Below are positions 9,512 through 18,691 of a DNA stretch of 64,000 nt, one piece after another. Origin of the DNA: Strigamia acuminata. Its lineage: Eukaryota > Arthropoda > Chilopoda > Geophilomorpha > Linotaeniidae. The stretch is taken from assembly GCA_949358305.1 (NCBI GenBank), contig OX442322.1, forward strand, positions 6,200,001 to 6,264,000, read 5' to 3'. Every line of letters begins with the position of its first letter. The stretch's first letter is position 1. The position numbers were made by a program, and so were the translations under genes. The notes beneath the pieces were generated by a model, which ran no database searches, was not told the origin of the DNA, and worked only from the letters and a program-made list of their open reading frames with translations.

Positions 9512-11889
9512 ACTTCTGTCCTTGCTTGTGGTGCGATTGCCGGCAAATTGGCTTGAAGTTTTTCTTCTGGCAATCTGAATTTGAGTTTCAGTTGAGGTAA
9601 CTCCAGTTGTGGATCTTCTTTCTTCTTAACTGGTATTGGCGGGGGTAGCGGCGGCCTCACATCTTCGTCCGAATAATTTTGACGATCATTGTCATCATCC
9701 AAATTATCGTCCAGGTTGTCAATATATGATGTGTATCTCTCAGGTAGGCCCAGCACGCCTTCAACTCCGCGCCTGCTTTCCACAATTTAACATCGCTAGT
9801 CTCGATGACTTCTGAAAATTCTGGTAGCCATACTCGATATCCTTTTGTGATCCTGGAATATCCAAGCATGATCCCGTGCAAACCTTTGTTGTCTATCTTC
9901 CCATCTCGTACTCTCTTCTGTACAAAGCAGAACCTTCCAAATTTTCTTAAATGCCGAAGTGACGGTTTGCGACCATAGTATAATTCCATCGGGGTTTTAT
10001 CTGAATTCAGCTTGGCAATTCTGTTCCTAAGGTAATTGAAAGTGAGAATGGCTTCTCCCCAAAAACGGTGTTCCAGTTTTGCATCGTAAACAAGGGCTCG
10101 CATCCCATTTGCCAACGTTTGGTTTAATCTTTCAGATACGCCGTTCTGGGCAGGGGTATACGCGTTTGTCCTCTCTTGAATGATTCCTAGTTCCTCGAGG
10201 TATTCTCCAAACTTGTTGGAACAAAACTCCATCCCATTGTCCGTGCGAATGGCTAGAACCGATTTCCCAAGTAGTCGTTCTATTCGTTTTACGTGTTTTT
10301 GAAAAATATCAAACACCTCGTCCTTTCTCTTCATGAGGTACACTGTAGAATAACGAGAAAAATCGTCCGTAATGGTAAGGAAATACCTATTTCCTGACAG
10401 CGTCGCTGTCCCAAAAGCTCCGCATACATCCATGTGCAGAAGTTGTAATGGTTCTTTCGACCGAATTCCAGGCAATGACTTATGAGACACCGATTTCTTC
10501 TTTGCTAACGTGCAGACATCACATTGTGTAATTGGCACGTCTAGAATTGGCAGTCCAATTACCGCATCTCGCTTGCTCATCTCTTGTACGCTTGGAAAAT
10601 GGATGTGTTTAAGTCGCTCATTCCACAACCTCGCTTCCTCTGGATTGGATGTCCTTTTAGTTGAGCTAGTTGATTCTTGTTTTTGTTGTTCGCCAGTATT
10701 CGCTTTGTTGTTTTGTTTTAGTTTTAGTTTCTCAAAATCGGGTTTCTGATCACTGGTTTTGATGTAATAAAGTCTGTCCTTTTTCATTGCTTCCATCAAT
10801 TGGCTTTTCCACTGCGGGTCGTAGACTTTTACTAATCCCGAACCAATCGCGACTTTACATCCGGCCTCGTCAATGCATGGTCCCGACAACAAATGTCTTC
10901 TCAAATCTGGCGCGTAGTAGACCTTTTTCAATGTGACTGGAATTGTATCGTTTCCCACTATGCACATTACACACACATCTCCAACGCCTTGAATTTGGAT
11001 TAATGTTTTTTTATCTGCTTGGCTTATCGTTCCACTAGTTTCTTTAAAGTTGAAGAACTGGTTTCTGTCTTTGCAAAAATGTCCAGTGGCCCTGGTGTCA
11101 TAAATCCAACAATTGTTGGCTGCACTGCACTGCAACATTTTTTCTTTGTCTAATTCCGTCAGGAAACCAACGTCTAACATGTTTGTGTCCAAGTCTTCGA
11201 CTGTATTTGTGTTCAAGCTGTTGCTTGGCGCGAGCTGCACCGTGCAATCTCTCGCCCAATGTCCTGGTTGATTGCATCGAAAACACAGCCCCCGTCCCGA
11301 TGATCCGGTCGTGTTTCCGCGAAAATTCCTCAAATTTTTGCCGCCTCGATAATTCGATCTGCCGCCCTTTTGTGCGCCTTGAAAACCACGATTGTTCTGA
11401 CTATTGTGTCCTTGTTGTTGGGATTTGGGCGCGTTATCATTGCTCTTTGTGTTTGAATTGTTCTGTCCTGTGCTGAAAGCATCTATTATTGGCCCCTGGC
11501 CTGAATCTCTTCTCTGCTGCGCCAGTCTGCCTTCCTCGGCGACCAATTCGGCTTCAACCTTTTCTAGTGTGAAATTAATGTCCTCCCATCGGTAAATAGC
11601 CTGGACGATGGACTGGTATTCCTGTGGCAAATACCGAATCAGCTGGAATGCCTGATACAAATCTTCTAATTTGTGTTTCCCATCGGCGAGCTTCTTCGCC
11701 GCATTGCGTATCTTTGCCGCAAAAACTCCAATCGTTTCCGTCGCCGGGTCGTATTTCAGGCTAAAGAATTCGTCCAACAAACGAATTATCCTCGCTCTGG
11801 AGACTGGTTCGAAGTTGGCTTTGAGCGTGTCCCACACCTTCTTGGCATCGACGACCCCACTTAGTAATTCATGATACTGCTCTTCAATT
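9512..11889 (-). pseudogene. gag-pol: Copia-B gag (most), protease and integrase
   Basis: Minus-strand frame encoding, in order: UBN2/Copia gag (HELLSGVVDAKKVWDTLKA); a CCHC knuckle (CFRCNQPGHWARDC); protease; GAG-pre-integrase (WNERLKHIHFPS..CDVCTLAKKKS); and integrase core with LLHMDVCG, IRTDNGMEF and NGVSERLNQTL giving D, D, E. The protease active site reads DTRAT where the sister copy at 62681-64000 has DTGAT, so this protease is probably inactive. A one-base frameshift near 9780 moves the frame before the linker ERYTSYIDN and the acidic/proline region. The 5' part of gag lies across the Copia-C insertion at 14660-14879. Confidence 0.88.
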
Positions 11890-12375
11890 TGACGATGATA
11901 AGTGAAGTTGTCAACGCCGGGAAAGGAACTTGAGACGAAGCAGAAATCATTTTGTGCCTGAAAACCGCACAAACGCGTCAGCCATCTTTATTCAGGCAAG
12001 AACAGGTGAGCAAGTGATGATATGTACAGGTGTCGAGGCTATTTGCCCTCGATATAAAAGTAGAACAAATCAACCTGATGGAAAGGTTGATTTATTCTTT
12101 ACATAACCAAAGTAAAGATAACTCAAACCTAGCATTAACACTGGATAATGCACTGGGGGAAATAATAGATAAACTAAATCATAGCAGACGACAACTCGAA
12201 ATCCATTGTGAAACATGAACCAACTGTTGTATTTAACACGCATTGCGACAGTCAGATGCAGTTGGCTCTCGATTCCAGTGCAGTAAACAATGCGACCCGA
12301 ATTTCGCCTTTATCGCACTTAACCGGAAAAGGTGCGACATTAACTTCGTGAAATGAAAACTGCTTTGACCCAACA
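11890..12375 (-). repeat. Copia-C 3' LTR
   Basis: 486 bp. On the minus strand it starts TGTTGGGTCAAAG and ends CATCGTCA. It is preceded by a polypurine tract (AGAGGGGGTTC, 12386-12376). It carries AATAAATC- and AATAAAG-type A-rich stretches. The 14213-14659 copy matches over all but the last about 28 bp. Confidence 0.88.
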
Positions 12376-13551
12376 GAACCCCCTCTAAACAGTTATCCAT
12401 TTCAATCAAATATATGATCGCATAATGCGTCAAGACGTGGGCGGGAAACCCACTTGGTCAGAATATCCGAGATGTTCAGCTCGGACTTTGTTCTTGTCAA
12501 AGATGAAAATTCCCTCGCCCATAAATTTGCCACAGTTTCCAATGTTAGCACTAGCTACGTCCTCCGTAAATGTGATCGGTTCCAAGTAGCAAAAACTCGC
12601 AAATGGTAGAGGAACTTGTGCTCGCGGTTTCGCTTTAAAATCGAATAGGCCCGCGTCGTATTCATAATCTTCCTCCTCACACCACCTCACCACATCGATT
12701 CGACTTCTAAATCGAGTGCCCGTTGGCGCAATGTAGTGAATAAAAACATGTCCGGCTTGTGCTCCGGATTTCCTAATGTATTCTACTCTTTTCCATTTCG
12801 TGATATCAATTTGTTGTAATTCAACTCCCCCAACCGCCCCAGTATGTCTGCCCCTTACATTAGGAGACTGTGCCACTGCCTCTTCATATCTGGCATCATC
12901 GTCACTGCCTTCACTTGGAGTAGCATCTCCTGCAGTGTGAGCGACATCCTCTGGTAAACCATGGTCTAATTGGGGTAATGGAGCCGGCTGAGACGTAGAG
13001 GCCTCATCCACTGGCTCCACCGTCGTTGCAGGAATAATTTGCTGCCTGGGAGGTTCAACAGTTTGTTGTGTTGTCGACACAGGGGGACTCTGAGGAATTT
13101 CCTCCTCTTCTGCTTCGGACTCGCTAATTAGATGAATATACTCATCAGATCCAAACCCCCTCTTAGCCTTAACACTTCCCAATCCTTTTGAAACTGTTGG
13201 TGTTCCCTCGTACCGATATTGATTCTCATCAATCTTTACATGCTTCGATGCAAAAACTTTGTTCTTGTGTGGGTCCCAGATTCTGTATCCAGCTGTGGTT
13301 ATTGCATAACCAATTAGGGCCCCCGACCAAGCTCTGCTGTTTAGTTTGCTTTTCTGAGTTTGCGCTGGGATGTGCACATACACTTTCGACCCTATGCAGC
13401 GCAAATGTCGCACCGACATACGACAGCCAAAGAAAACATTATAAGGAGTCCGTCCTTGTAAACTCGAATGAGGGTATCTATTTTTCAAATACACAATGGT
13501 ATTTGCCAACTCAGCCCATAAAAAGTGTGGAAACCCATTTTCAATTTCCAT
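12376..13551 (-). pseudogene. Copia-C integrase C-terminus, acidic linker and MBD-like domain, then RNase H tail
   Basis: A 373-codon open segment (13551-12430). It starts in the integrase C-terminal region (FPHFLWAELANTIVYLKNR, then GALIGYAITTAGYRIWDP). It continues through a glutamate/proline/serine-rich linker to a domain at residues 253-305 (12795-12637) that closely resembles an MBD: RKSGAQAG, then APTGTRFRS, then a closing LFDF. An RT entry motif (EPITFTEDV) follows. The sequence then jumps, with a frame change, to the RNase H end motif ISDILTKWVSRPRLD at about 12480-12430. RT is absent. Confidence 0.8.
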
Positions 13552-14212
13552 AGCTCGTACCCCCTATATGATGGTGCGATTCGATCGCTCCGCGACCGAA
13601 TTCATCTCGGGGCTGTAGGCGTTGGTCCGTTCGCATTTGATTCCGCAAGATTTAGTAGAATTATCCCATTCTTTGGACACAAACTCACCCCCCCTATCTG
13701 TGCGGATCGTTTAAACCTTTCTAGAAGTCGTCCGCTCGACTTCTGCTTGCCATACTTTAAAATGGGCAAAAGCTTCACTTTTATGCTTTAGAAAACTGAT
13801 CCACATATATCTGGAGTGGTCGTCCACAATAATGAGATAATACTCAGCCCCCCCTAAGGATTTGCATGATGCGGGCCCCCAAAGATCCATATGAATTAAA
13901 TCTAAAATTCCCTTGGACATGATCTCGGCTATTGGAGAAAAGGTTGCTCTAACCCGCTTGGCTCTATTGCACGCATTACAAGGAGAAGCCAATTCATTGC
14001 TTAATTTAACGCCAAAATTTTCTGTGGATTTTTGCATTTGAACAATTCTCTTTGCTTTCAGGTGTCCCATTCTGCCATGCCAAAAATCCATCAGCATTGC
14101 TTTCTCGTTATCCAATTTCTTCCCATTATTGTAATTATTATTAGCTGTTAAAGCTGTTTTAATTGGTCCCACTACTGTAGGTTTAGTCTGTTTTACTCCA
14201 ATCTGGTTAACC
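13552..14212 (-). pseudogene. Copia-C GAG-pre-integrase and integrase core, disrupted
   Basis: The open part 14172-13711 holds the pre-integrase zinc region (MDFWHGRMGHLKAKRI, then CNACNRAKR) and the first catalytic aspartate (IHMDLWGP). Toward 13552 come the second aspartate (IRTDRG) and the glutamate segment (MNSVAERSNRT), but with an in-frame stop after TTSRKV, a frameshift in the G-run after IRTDRG, and another stop before 13551. It is a non-functional remnant of the integrase, which joins cDNA to the chromosome. Confidence 0.82.
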
Positions 14213-14659
14213 CGGGAAAGGAACTTGAGACGAAGCAGAAATCATTTTGTGCCTGAAAACCATCTTTATCTTTATTCAGGCAAGAACAGGTGAGCAAGTG
14301 ATGATATGTACAGGTGTCGAGGCTATTTGCCCTCGATCTAAAAGTAGAACAAATCAACCTGATGGAAAGGTTGATTTATTCTTTACATAACCAAAGTAAA
14401 GATAACTCAAACCCAGCATTAACACTGGATAATGCACTGGGGGAAATAATAGATAAACTAAATCATAGCAGACGACAACTCGAAATCCATTGTGAAACAT
14501 GAGGCAACTGTTGTATTTAACACGCATTGCAACAGTCAGATGCAGTTGGCTCTCGATTCCAGTGCAGTAAACAATGCGACCCGAATTTCGCCTTTATCGC
14601 ACTTAACCGGAAAAGGTGCGACGTTAACTTCGTGAAATGAAAACTGCTTTGACCCAACA
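14213..14659 (-). repeat. Copia-C 5' LTR, inner end deleted
   Basis: Nearly identical to 11890-12375 but lacking about 28 bp at its inner end, where it passes directly into pol sequence after CCTTTCCCGG. A small difference (AACCATCTTTATC against AACCGCACAAACGCGTCAGCC) also separates the two LTRs. Confidence 0.85.
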
Positions 14660-14879
14660 CAATTGAGTAGTAAATCAAGCTGATGGCTTGTCCTTTTCAC
14701 AGCTTGTAGTCGGATCGATCACGCCACGACGCTCCAGGTGCTAAAGCCTCTTCGGTTCCATCTGTGAATGCCCAGCATCCGTAATGCATCAAAAGCACCT
14801 TGATCTGCGGTTTCCAACTATCGTAATTTACACGGTTCAGTAACGTGACTTTTCTGTCCAATTTGTCCGAATCCATCAT
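14660..14879 (-). pseudogene. gag: N-terminus of Copia-B gag, cut by Copia-C
   Basis: Minus-strand ATG at 14879-14877 followed by a typical Copia gag start: MMDSDKLDRKVTLLNRVNYD, then WKPQIKVLL, then ASWRDRSDYKL. A TGA follows DYKL, where the sister gag at 55019 has an arginine context. The frame continues KGQAISLIYYSI up to the CAATT target site. Domain family: DUF4219/UBN2 gag of Copia elements. Confidence 0.82.
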
Positions 14880-15557
14880 AATTTGCAATTGTAAAAGACT
14901 CGAACTTGGTTTCACACTCGACACGAACACTTATTTCACGCAAAAACACTTTCTGTACTGAATAATCGCAACAAAGTGCAGTGTTGCGATGTTAGTTTGC
15001 TCTTAAATTAGGTTAGTATTTATCCTGGTACAACACTAAGCTAACAATACAATAATATCGAAAATAAACACGAAAATTGTTCATAAATGTTGTTTTTCTG
15101 TCTTGTGAATTGTTTTCCAGTTTTCGGTCCTTGTTTTGAATTCCTTTCCGCTTAATCCCGTCCAAAAATTCCGGTTCACACTTCACGTGTGGTTGTGGAG
15201 AATTTTCGTCCCGCTTTGGCACTCGTAGAATCGTTTCTCTCTCGTAACTATCGTCTCGTCGACGATACGTATTGCACCTTGCAATATCAAAACGGTAACG
15301 TCCAAAAACGTCCGAAATTCGGAAAAGAAAAACACGTAAATAATTGATTTAATATTGTTTGAACCAAAACTGTTGCTCCTGTGTTGTTTGTTGACTCGTA
15401 ATGGCTTCATTTCCCTGAATCCAGTGGCACAAACACAAGCTGGCCATGACTATCATGGGCGCCGCCATGTTGGATTTTTCCCAAATGACCTCCAAATGGA
15501 TGAAAAACACTCAAAAAGTTTTTCCAAAGTTCTCCTACGTTGTGAGGCCCATAACCT
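14880..15557 (-). other. Copia-B leader with internal iMet-tRNA primer site
   Basis: Untranslated leader between the 5' LTR and gag. At its LTR edge (15557-15546, minus strand) is AGGTTATGGGCC. It matches the complement of the anticodon-arm half of initiator Met-tRNA rather than a tRNA 3' end, the arrangement known for Drosophila copia. CACGTG-containing motifs occur in the leader, as in Copia-B2. I see no ORF of note. Confidence 0.65.
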
Positions 15558-15856
15558 TGTTGATTTTTGCTTGAAATCACTTGTAATTGTGTGGTTTTGC
15601 AGTGGTGTGGAGAACTTCAGATAGGAAATAAAAGCACAACTTGTTTACTGCTTTGAAACTAAGCATAGAGTGAATGTTTTATTCTCAGGTCATGTGACCG
15701 TCCAGTAGGTATACAGCGCCACCTTATGGCAATAAATACAAACACATTGTAAACAAAGCTGCAAAATACAATTAGTCACGCAGCTATAAGTAAACACAAA
15801 TAAATGGTCACAATAAACAGAAAGCATTACTGCTTGACAATACGACATGAATATAT
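15558..15856 (-). repeat. Copia-B 5' LTR, outer end removed
   Basis: 299 bp that end (minus strand) in ..AAATCAACA before the primer site. The first about 32-38 bp of the LTR are missing because Gypsy-A copy 2 begins at 15857. The missing piece corresponds to the stub found at 7299-7330. The last bases, ATATAT, match the bases next to Gypsy-A copy 1 at 7299-7304. Confidence 0.8.
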
Positions 15857-16402
15857 TGTTACGAGCGTGGACCTCGCTGTACGACAGCGGGCCTAAACGC
15901 TCTGTTTACATTAATAACTCCGAAAGCTCTCACTAGGCACACTGGAGTTTCCAAACTCGCTCACCAGTTGTCGCTGTGCTAATTATGCACAGAGCAACTG
16001 GGCCATTCAATCAGGCAGAGCGGGGGTGGACCCAGAGTTTACCTGGTGGGCTGAGTGAATTTGAGAGAGCAGATTTGTTCTGAGCCTCAAACAGTTAACA
16101 TGGTAAGTAAAGGCTTCTGTGGACCAGCGCACGCAGCGCTTGGTTCCACCCCGCCTAGTCCAACAATTCTGAAACATTCATTGATTATCATTCTTGCTTA
16201 TTTCTTTATGTTTGTATAAATAAATGATTATGTTTATCATTTGATTTTGATTAAGATTGTGTAATAAATCCCACTGAATTAAAGAGATTTATTTAAGTGA
16301 TAAATCAGTTCTCTCAATCATTTCACCTAAAGGATTTCAAGGTCTTTGCTAAATTAATTAGCATTTGTTATGTGTGTGGATCACCCCAACCCACACGTAA
16401 CA
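15857..16402 (+). repeat. 5' LTR of Gypsy-A copy 2
   Basis: 546 bp bounded by TGTTACG and CGTAACA (perfect 7-bp inverted ends). It is followed by a primer-binding site, TGGTGGATATGC, at 16406-16417, close to the complement of the tRNA-Ala 3' end (the relative at 42215 reads TGGTGGAGATGC). Confidence 0.93.
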
Positions 16403-17209
16403 AAGTGGTGGATATGCGGATTTGAAAAGTCCTTGTATAATTGCTTTATTTAAGAGCTAAAATGTTAGTAAAAATCTGGAATTTTGAGTAAAATAGTTGA
16501 AAATTTGTCCCTGAAAATGAGTAAGGTTAAAAAAGCAAATTGCCTATAATATTATCAGATTTGAAAGCAAAAAAAGAGACTTGTGAAAATCAATTTTAGT
16601 GTGAAAATTGAGAATTGGGAATGAATATTTGATTATTTTGTGAAAAAAGTGTTGAATATTCAATTATTTTGTGTAAAAGTGTTGAATATTTAATTAGCTT
16701 GTGTAACAGTGTTGAATATTTAATTAGCTTGTGTAACAGTGTTGAATGTTAAATGAGTTTGCATGTAACTGAATATTTAATTAGTTGAAAACAATTAAAC
16801 AGTATTTTAGAATTAAAGCCTAGTTTTAATGATGAATCATTTTAAGGTTATAAATATTTTGAATAATTTTAAGAATTGTAAATAGTTTTAGACAATTTTA
16901 ACTCATGCACAGTTATAAGTAATAATAATACGAATTATTTTCTTTTCTCCCTAGCATGGTGAAAGTGTTTTGGTGATTAGTGTTTCACAAGTGAGGTGAA
17001 TTTGTGTTTTGTGAGTGTATGCCTTCTATAATTGGAGTGGATCCATATTGAAGCTGGATCCTTCAAATATAACATTTCGCAAGAAATCATCAAGTATAAT
17101 TGCGGAAGATAGAGGACGACACTACACATTAACAACAGAATTCAAGTCTGATGAACATTTGGATAGCGAGATAGAATCAGAGGATAGTGAACCTCTAGAA
17201 GAAGTCAAG
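16403..17209 (+). other. Gypsy-A copy 2 leader with primer site and tandem repeats
   Basis: Equivalent to bases 1-800. The 30-bp repeat array at 16623-16750 holds about four units, including one exact duplicate of the TTAATTAGCTTGTGTAACAG unit. The segment that follows the array in copy 1 is missing. The stretch 17015-17209 is open and in frame with gag but has no ATG. Confidence 0.75.
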
Positions 17210-17252
17210 ATGGCGACTAGTTCAACTGCAACCTTGGAAACCCTATTAAAAG
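17210..17252 (+). pseudogene. gag: Gypsy-A copy 2 gag, first codons
   Basis: ATG at 17210 and the first residues [14 protein letters not shown], then the Copia-A LTR. The last five bases, AAAAG, are the target-site duplication. The rest of this gag is at 38442-39005. Confidence 0.9.
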
Positions 17253-17781
17253 TGTTGGTCAAAAGACCATTTTGTATCGATGAATATATTTGTTATTTCC
17301 TAGATTTCCCATTGTGTTTAGGTATACAGCGCATTTTTGTTATTATTTAATTGATTTCGATGTTACTATTCGTTTTTGCGCTGTCCCGTATGTAATTCCA
17401 TACTCCTGTATCCTTTAGACTATGATTTGTTCTTCAATTCAATGATTTGTTCACACTTAATGTTAATTTCCGGCACCAGAGTGCCACTGTCACTGTATCC
17501 ATAAATCCAAGATGGCGCGACCCTTTGATTCCAGCTCCTTGGATATTTTCCACCTGTTTTGTAATGTATATTTTGATTTATAAAGTGTTATATATATTTT
17601 TGACATTGTGTTGGGTTTATTCATTGCTTTAGAGCAGCCCACAGTGCATATAAGCGACCTTACGTCGCGCACTTTGTTTGCAAGCGATACGGATCGTATC
17701 GCCGCCGTCCGCGAGTGTAGTGCGGCTCCAAACACGCTTCCAATCGGTGATAACCGATACTTTGCGCATTCTCTGTCTACA
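17253..17781 (+). repeat. Copia-A 5' LTR
   Basis: Starts TGTTGGTCAAAAGACC, a short palindromic terminus also seen in the Copia-A relatives at 41128 (minus strand) and 52647. It ends CTGTCTACA. The primer site TTGGTAGCAGAGGATGG (17782-17798) matches the 3' end of initiator Met-tRNA over TGGTAGCAGAG. Confidence 0.94.
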
Positions 17782-18691
17782 TTGGTAGCAGAGGATGGTT
17801 GTTGGCTGAACAACCACTCCATTTGCCTAATTTTTCGACGCTTTTTCGCGAAATTCGCGAATTTGCGCTGATATTTTTATTTTCAGATTTTCCGGCGGCC
17901 ATTTTGTCTCGATTTTCGTCTCGCCTACGACGCTGACGTTCTACCGACGTTCACAGACGACCAGGGTCGTCTATCGCATCATTATTTGTCTAATTTTCTC
18001 CGAAATTCCGCGGGATTCGCGAATTTCGAGAGAAACTCTTTCTTTTTGCAGATTTCACGTCGATTTTCGCTTCGCCAACGTCGAAGCGACGTTTTTCAAC
18101 GAGAAACGGATCGTATTCCGCTGTGCATACCCCGGCGTATGCACAGTATCGTCGATCTATTATTTTCCGGACGAAGAGCCTTGATTTATCGAGAAGAAAT
18201 TCGGATTTTTCAATCCGAATTTGAGCTTTTTCCAGTTTTTCGAGAAAACTGCGCCGTGCCTTCATTTGCACGAGGATCGCAACCGCAATCGATTCAGCTA
18301 TTTCTCCTTCTGTCGAAATACCATTGTTAATCTTAAGATATTATTAAGGCTTTTGGGGGTTCCTTTAGAATCGTGTTTGCCCTTGGATCGAGTCCGGTCA
18401 AGCTTACACGTATTCTCCGGTTGTGCTTGTCGCGGTACAAGTGAGGTTTCCCGCGGCTCCAGGAAGCCGATCGGACCCTCTCAGACTGGCAACCGGAGGT
18501 TATTTGATTCCTTCAGAAGGAATTGCCCAATTTGTGGTTTTTCGCCTCGAACACCGAGGGAACCGTGCAGTGAAGTGCTCCGAATTGCGAAAATTGTGAA
18601 AAGTGCTCCAATTTCGTGCGACATTTCAGCGCCACTCTCTGAGCCTGTGTGATTTTCGCGTTGTGTTACGCTCTTCGCGAACCGATCTACG
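17782..18691 (+). other. Copia-A leader
   Basis: 910 bp of untranslated leader after the primer site. It contains TCGCGAATTT-type palindromes and inverted copies of CGTATGCACAG/CTGTGCATAC around 18120-18150 that could fold. A homologous leader lies at 53167-53532 in Copia-D. I see no ORF of its own. Confidence 0.7.

Larger units (their letters stand above)
11890..14659 (-). mobile_element. Copia-C, internally deleted Ty1/Copia element nested in Copia-B gag
   Basis: Two LTRs (11890-12375 and 14213-14659) flank a 1.8-kb minus-strand remnant of pol. The 5-bp duplication CAATT flanks the pair (11885-11889 and 14660-14664), and removing the element restores the Copia-B gag sequence around IYYSIEEQYHELL. 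The inner end of the 5' LTR, the primer site, gag and protease are deleted. RT and RNase H are also missing except for the last RNase H codons. What remains is GAG-pre-integrase, integrase and an MBD-like region. Confidence 0.87.
7299..15856 (-). mobile_element. Copia-B, Ty1/Copia element with RT deleted, holding two other insertions
   Basis: Read on the minus strand: 5' LTR (15856-15558), primer site, leader, gag start (14879), the Copia-C insertion (14659-11890), rest of gag, protease and integrase (11889-9512), a solo Gypsy-C LTR (9511-7765), MBD-like region (7764-7419), the last codons of RNase H (7418-7357), a polypurine tract and the first 32 bp of the 3' LTR (7330-7299). RT and nearly all of RNase H are missing through one internal deletion. 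Both LTRs are cut by Gypsy-A sequence at the same target position. Confidence 0.88.
15857..17252 (+). mobile_element. Gypsy-A copy 2, left part (interrupted by Copia-A)
   Basis: 5' LTR, leader and the start of gag, closely matching copy 1. It is broken at 17252 inside gag codon 15 by Copia-A and resumes at 38437 after the AAAAG duplication. The element is then lost at 39005, where minus-strand Copia sequence begins. No 3' LTR is in the window. Confidence 0.92.

Noticed and set aside
9657-11972. Single 771-codon Copia-B protein starting at 11972
   Set aside because: The first codons come from the Copia-C LTR and the last after a frameshift; true Copia-B coding ends at 11889 on that side.
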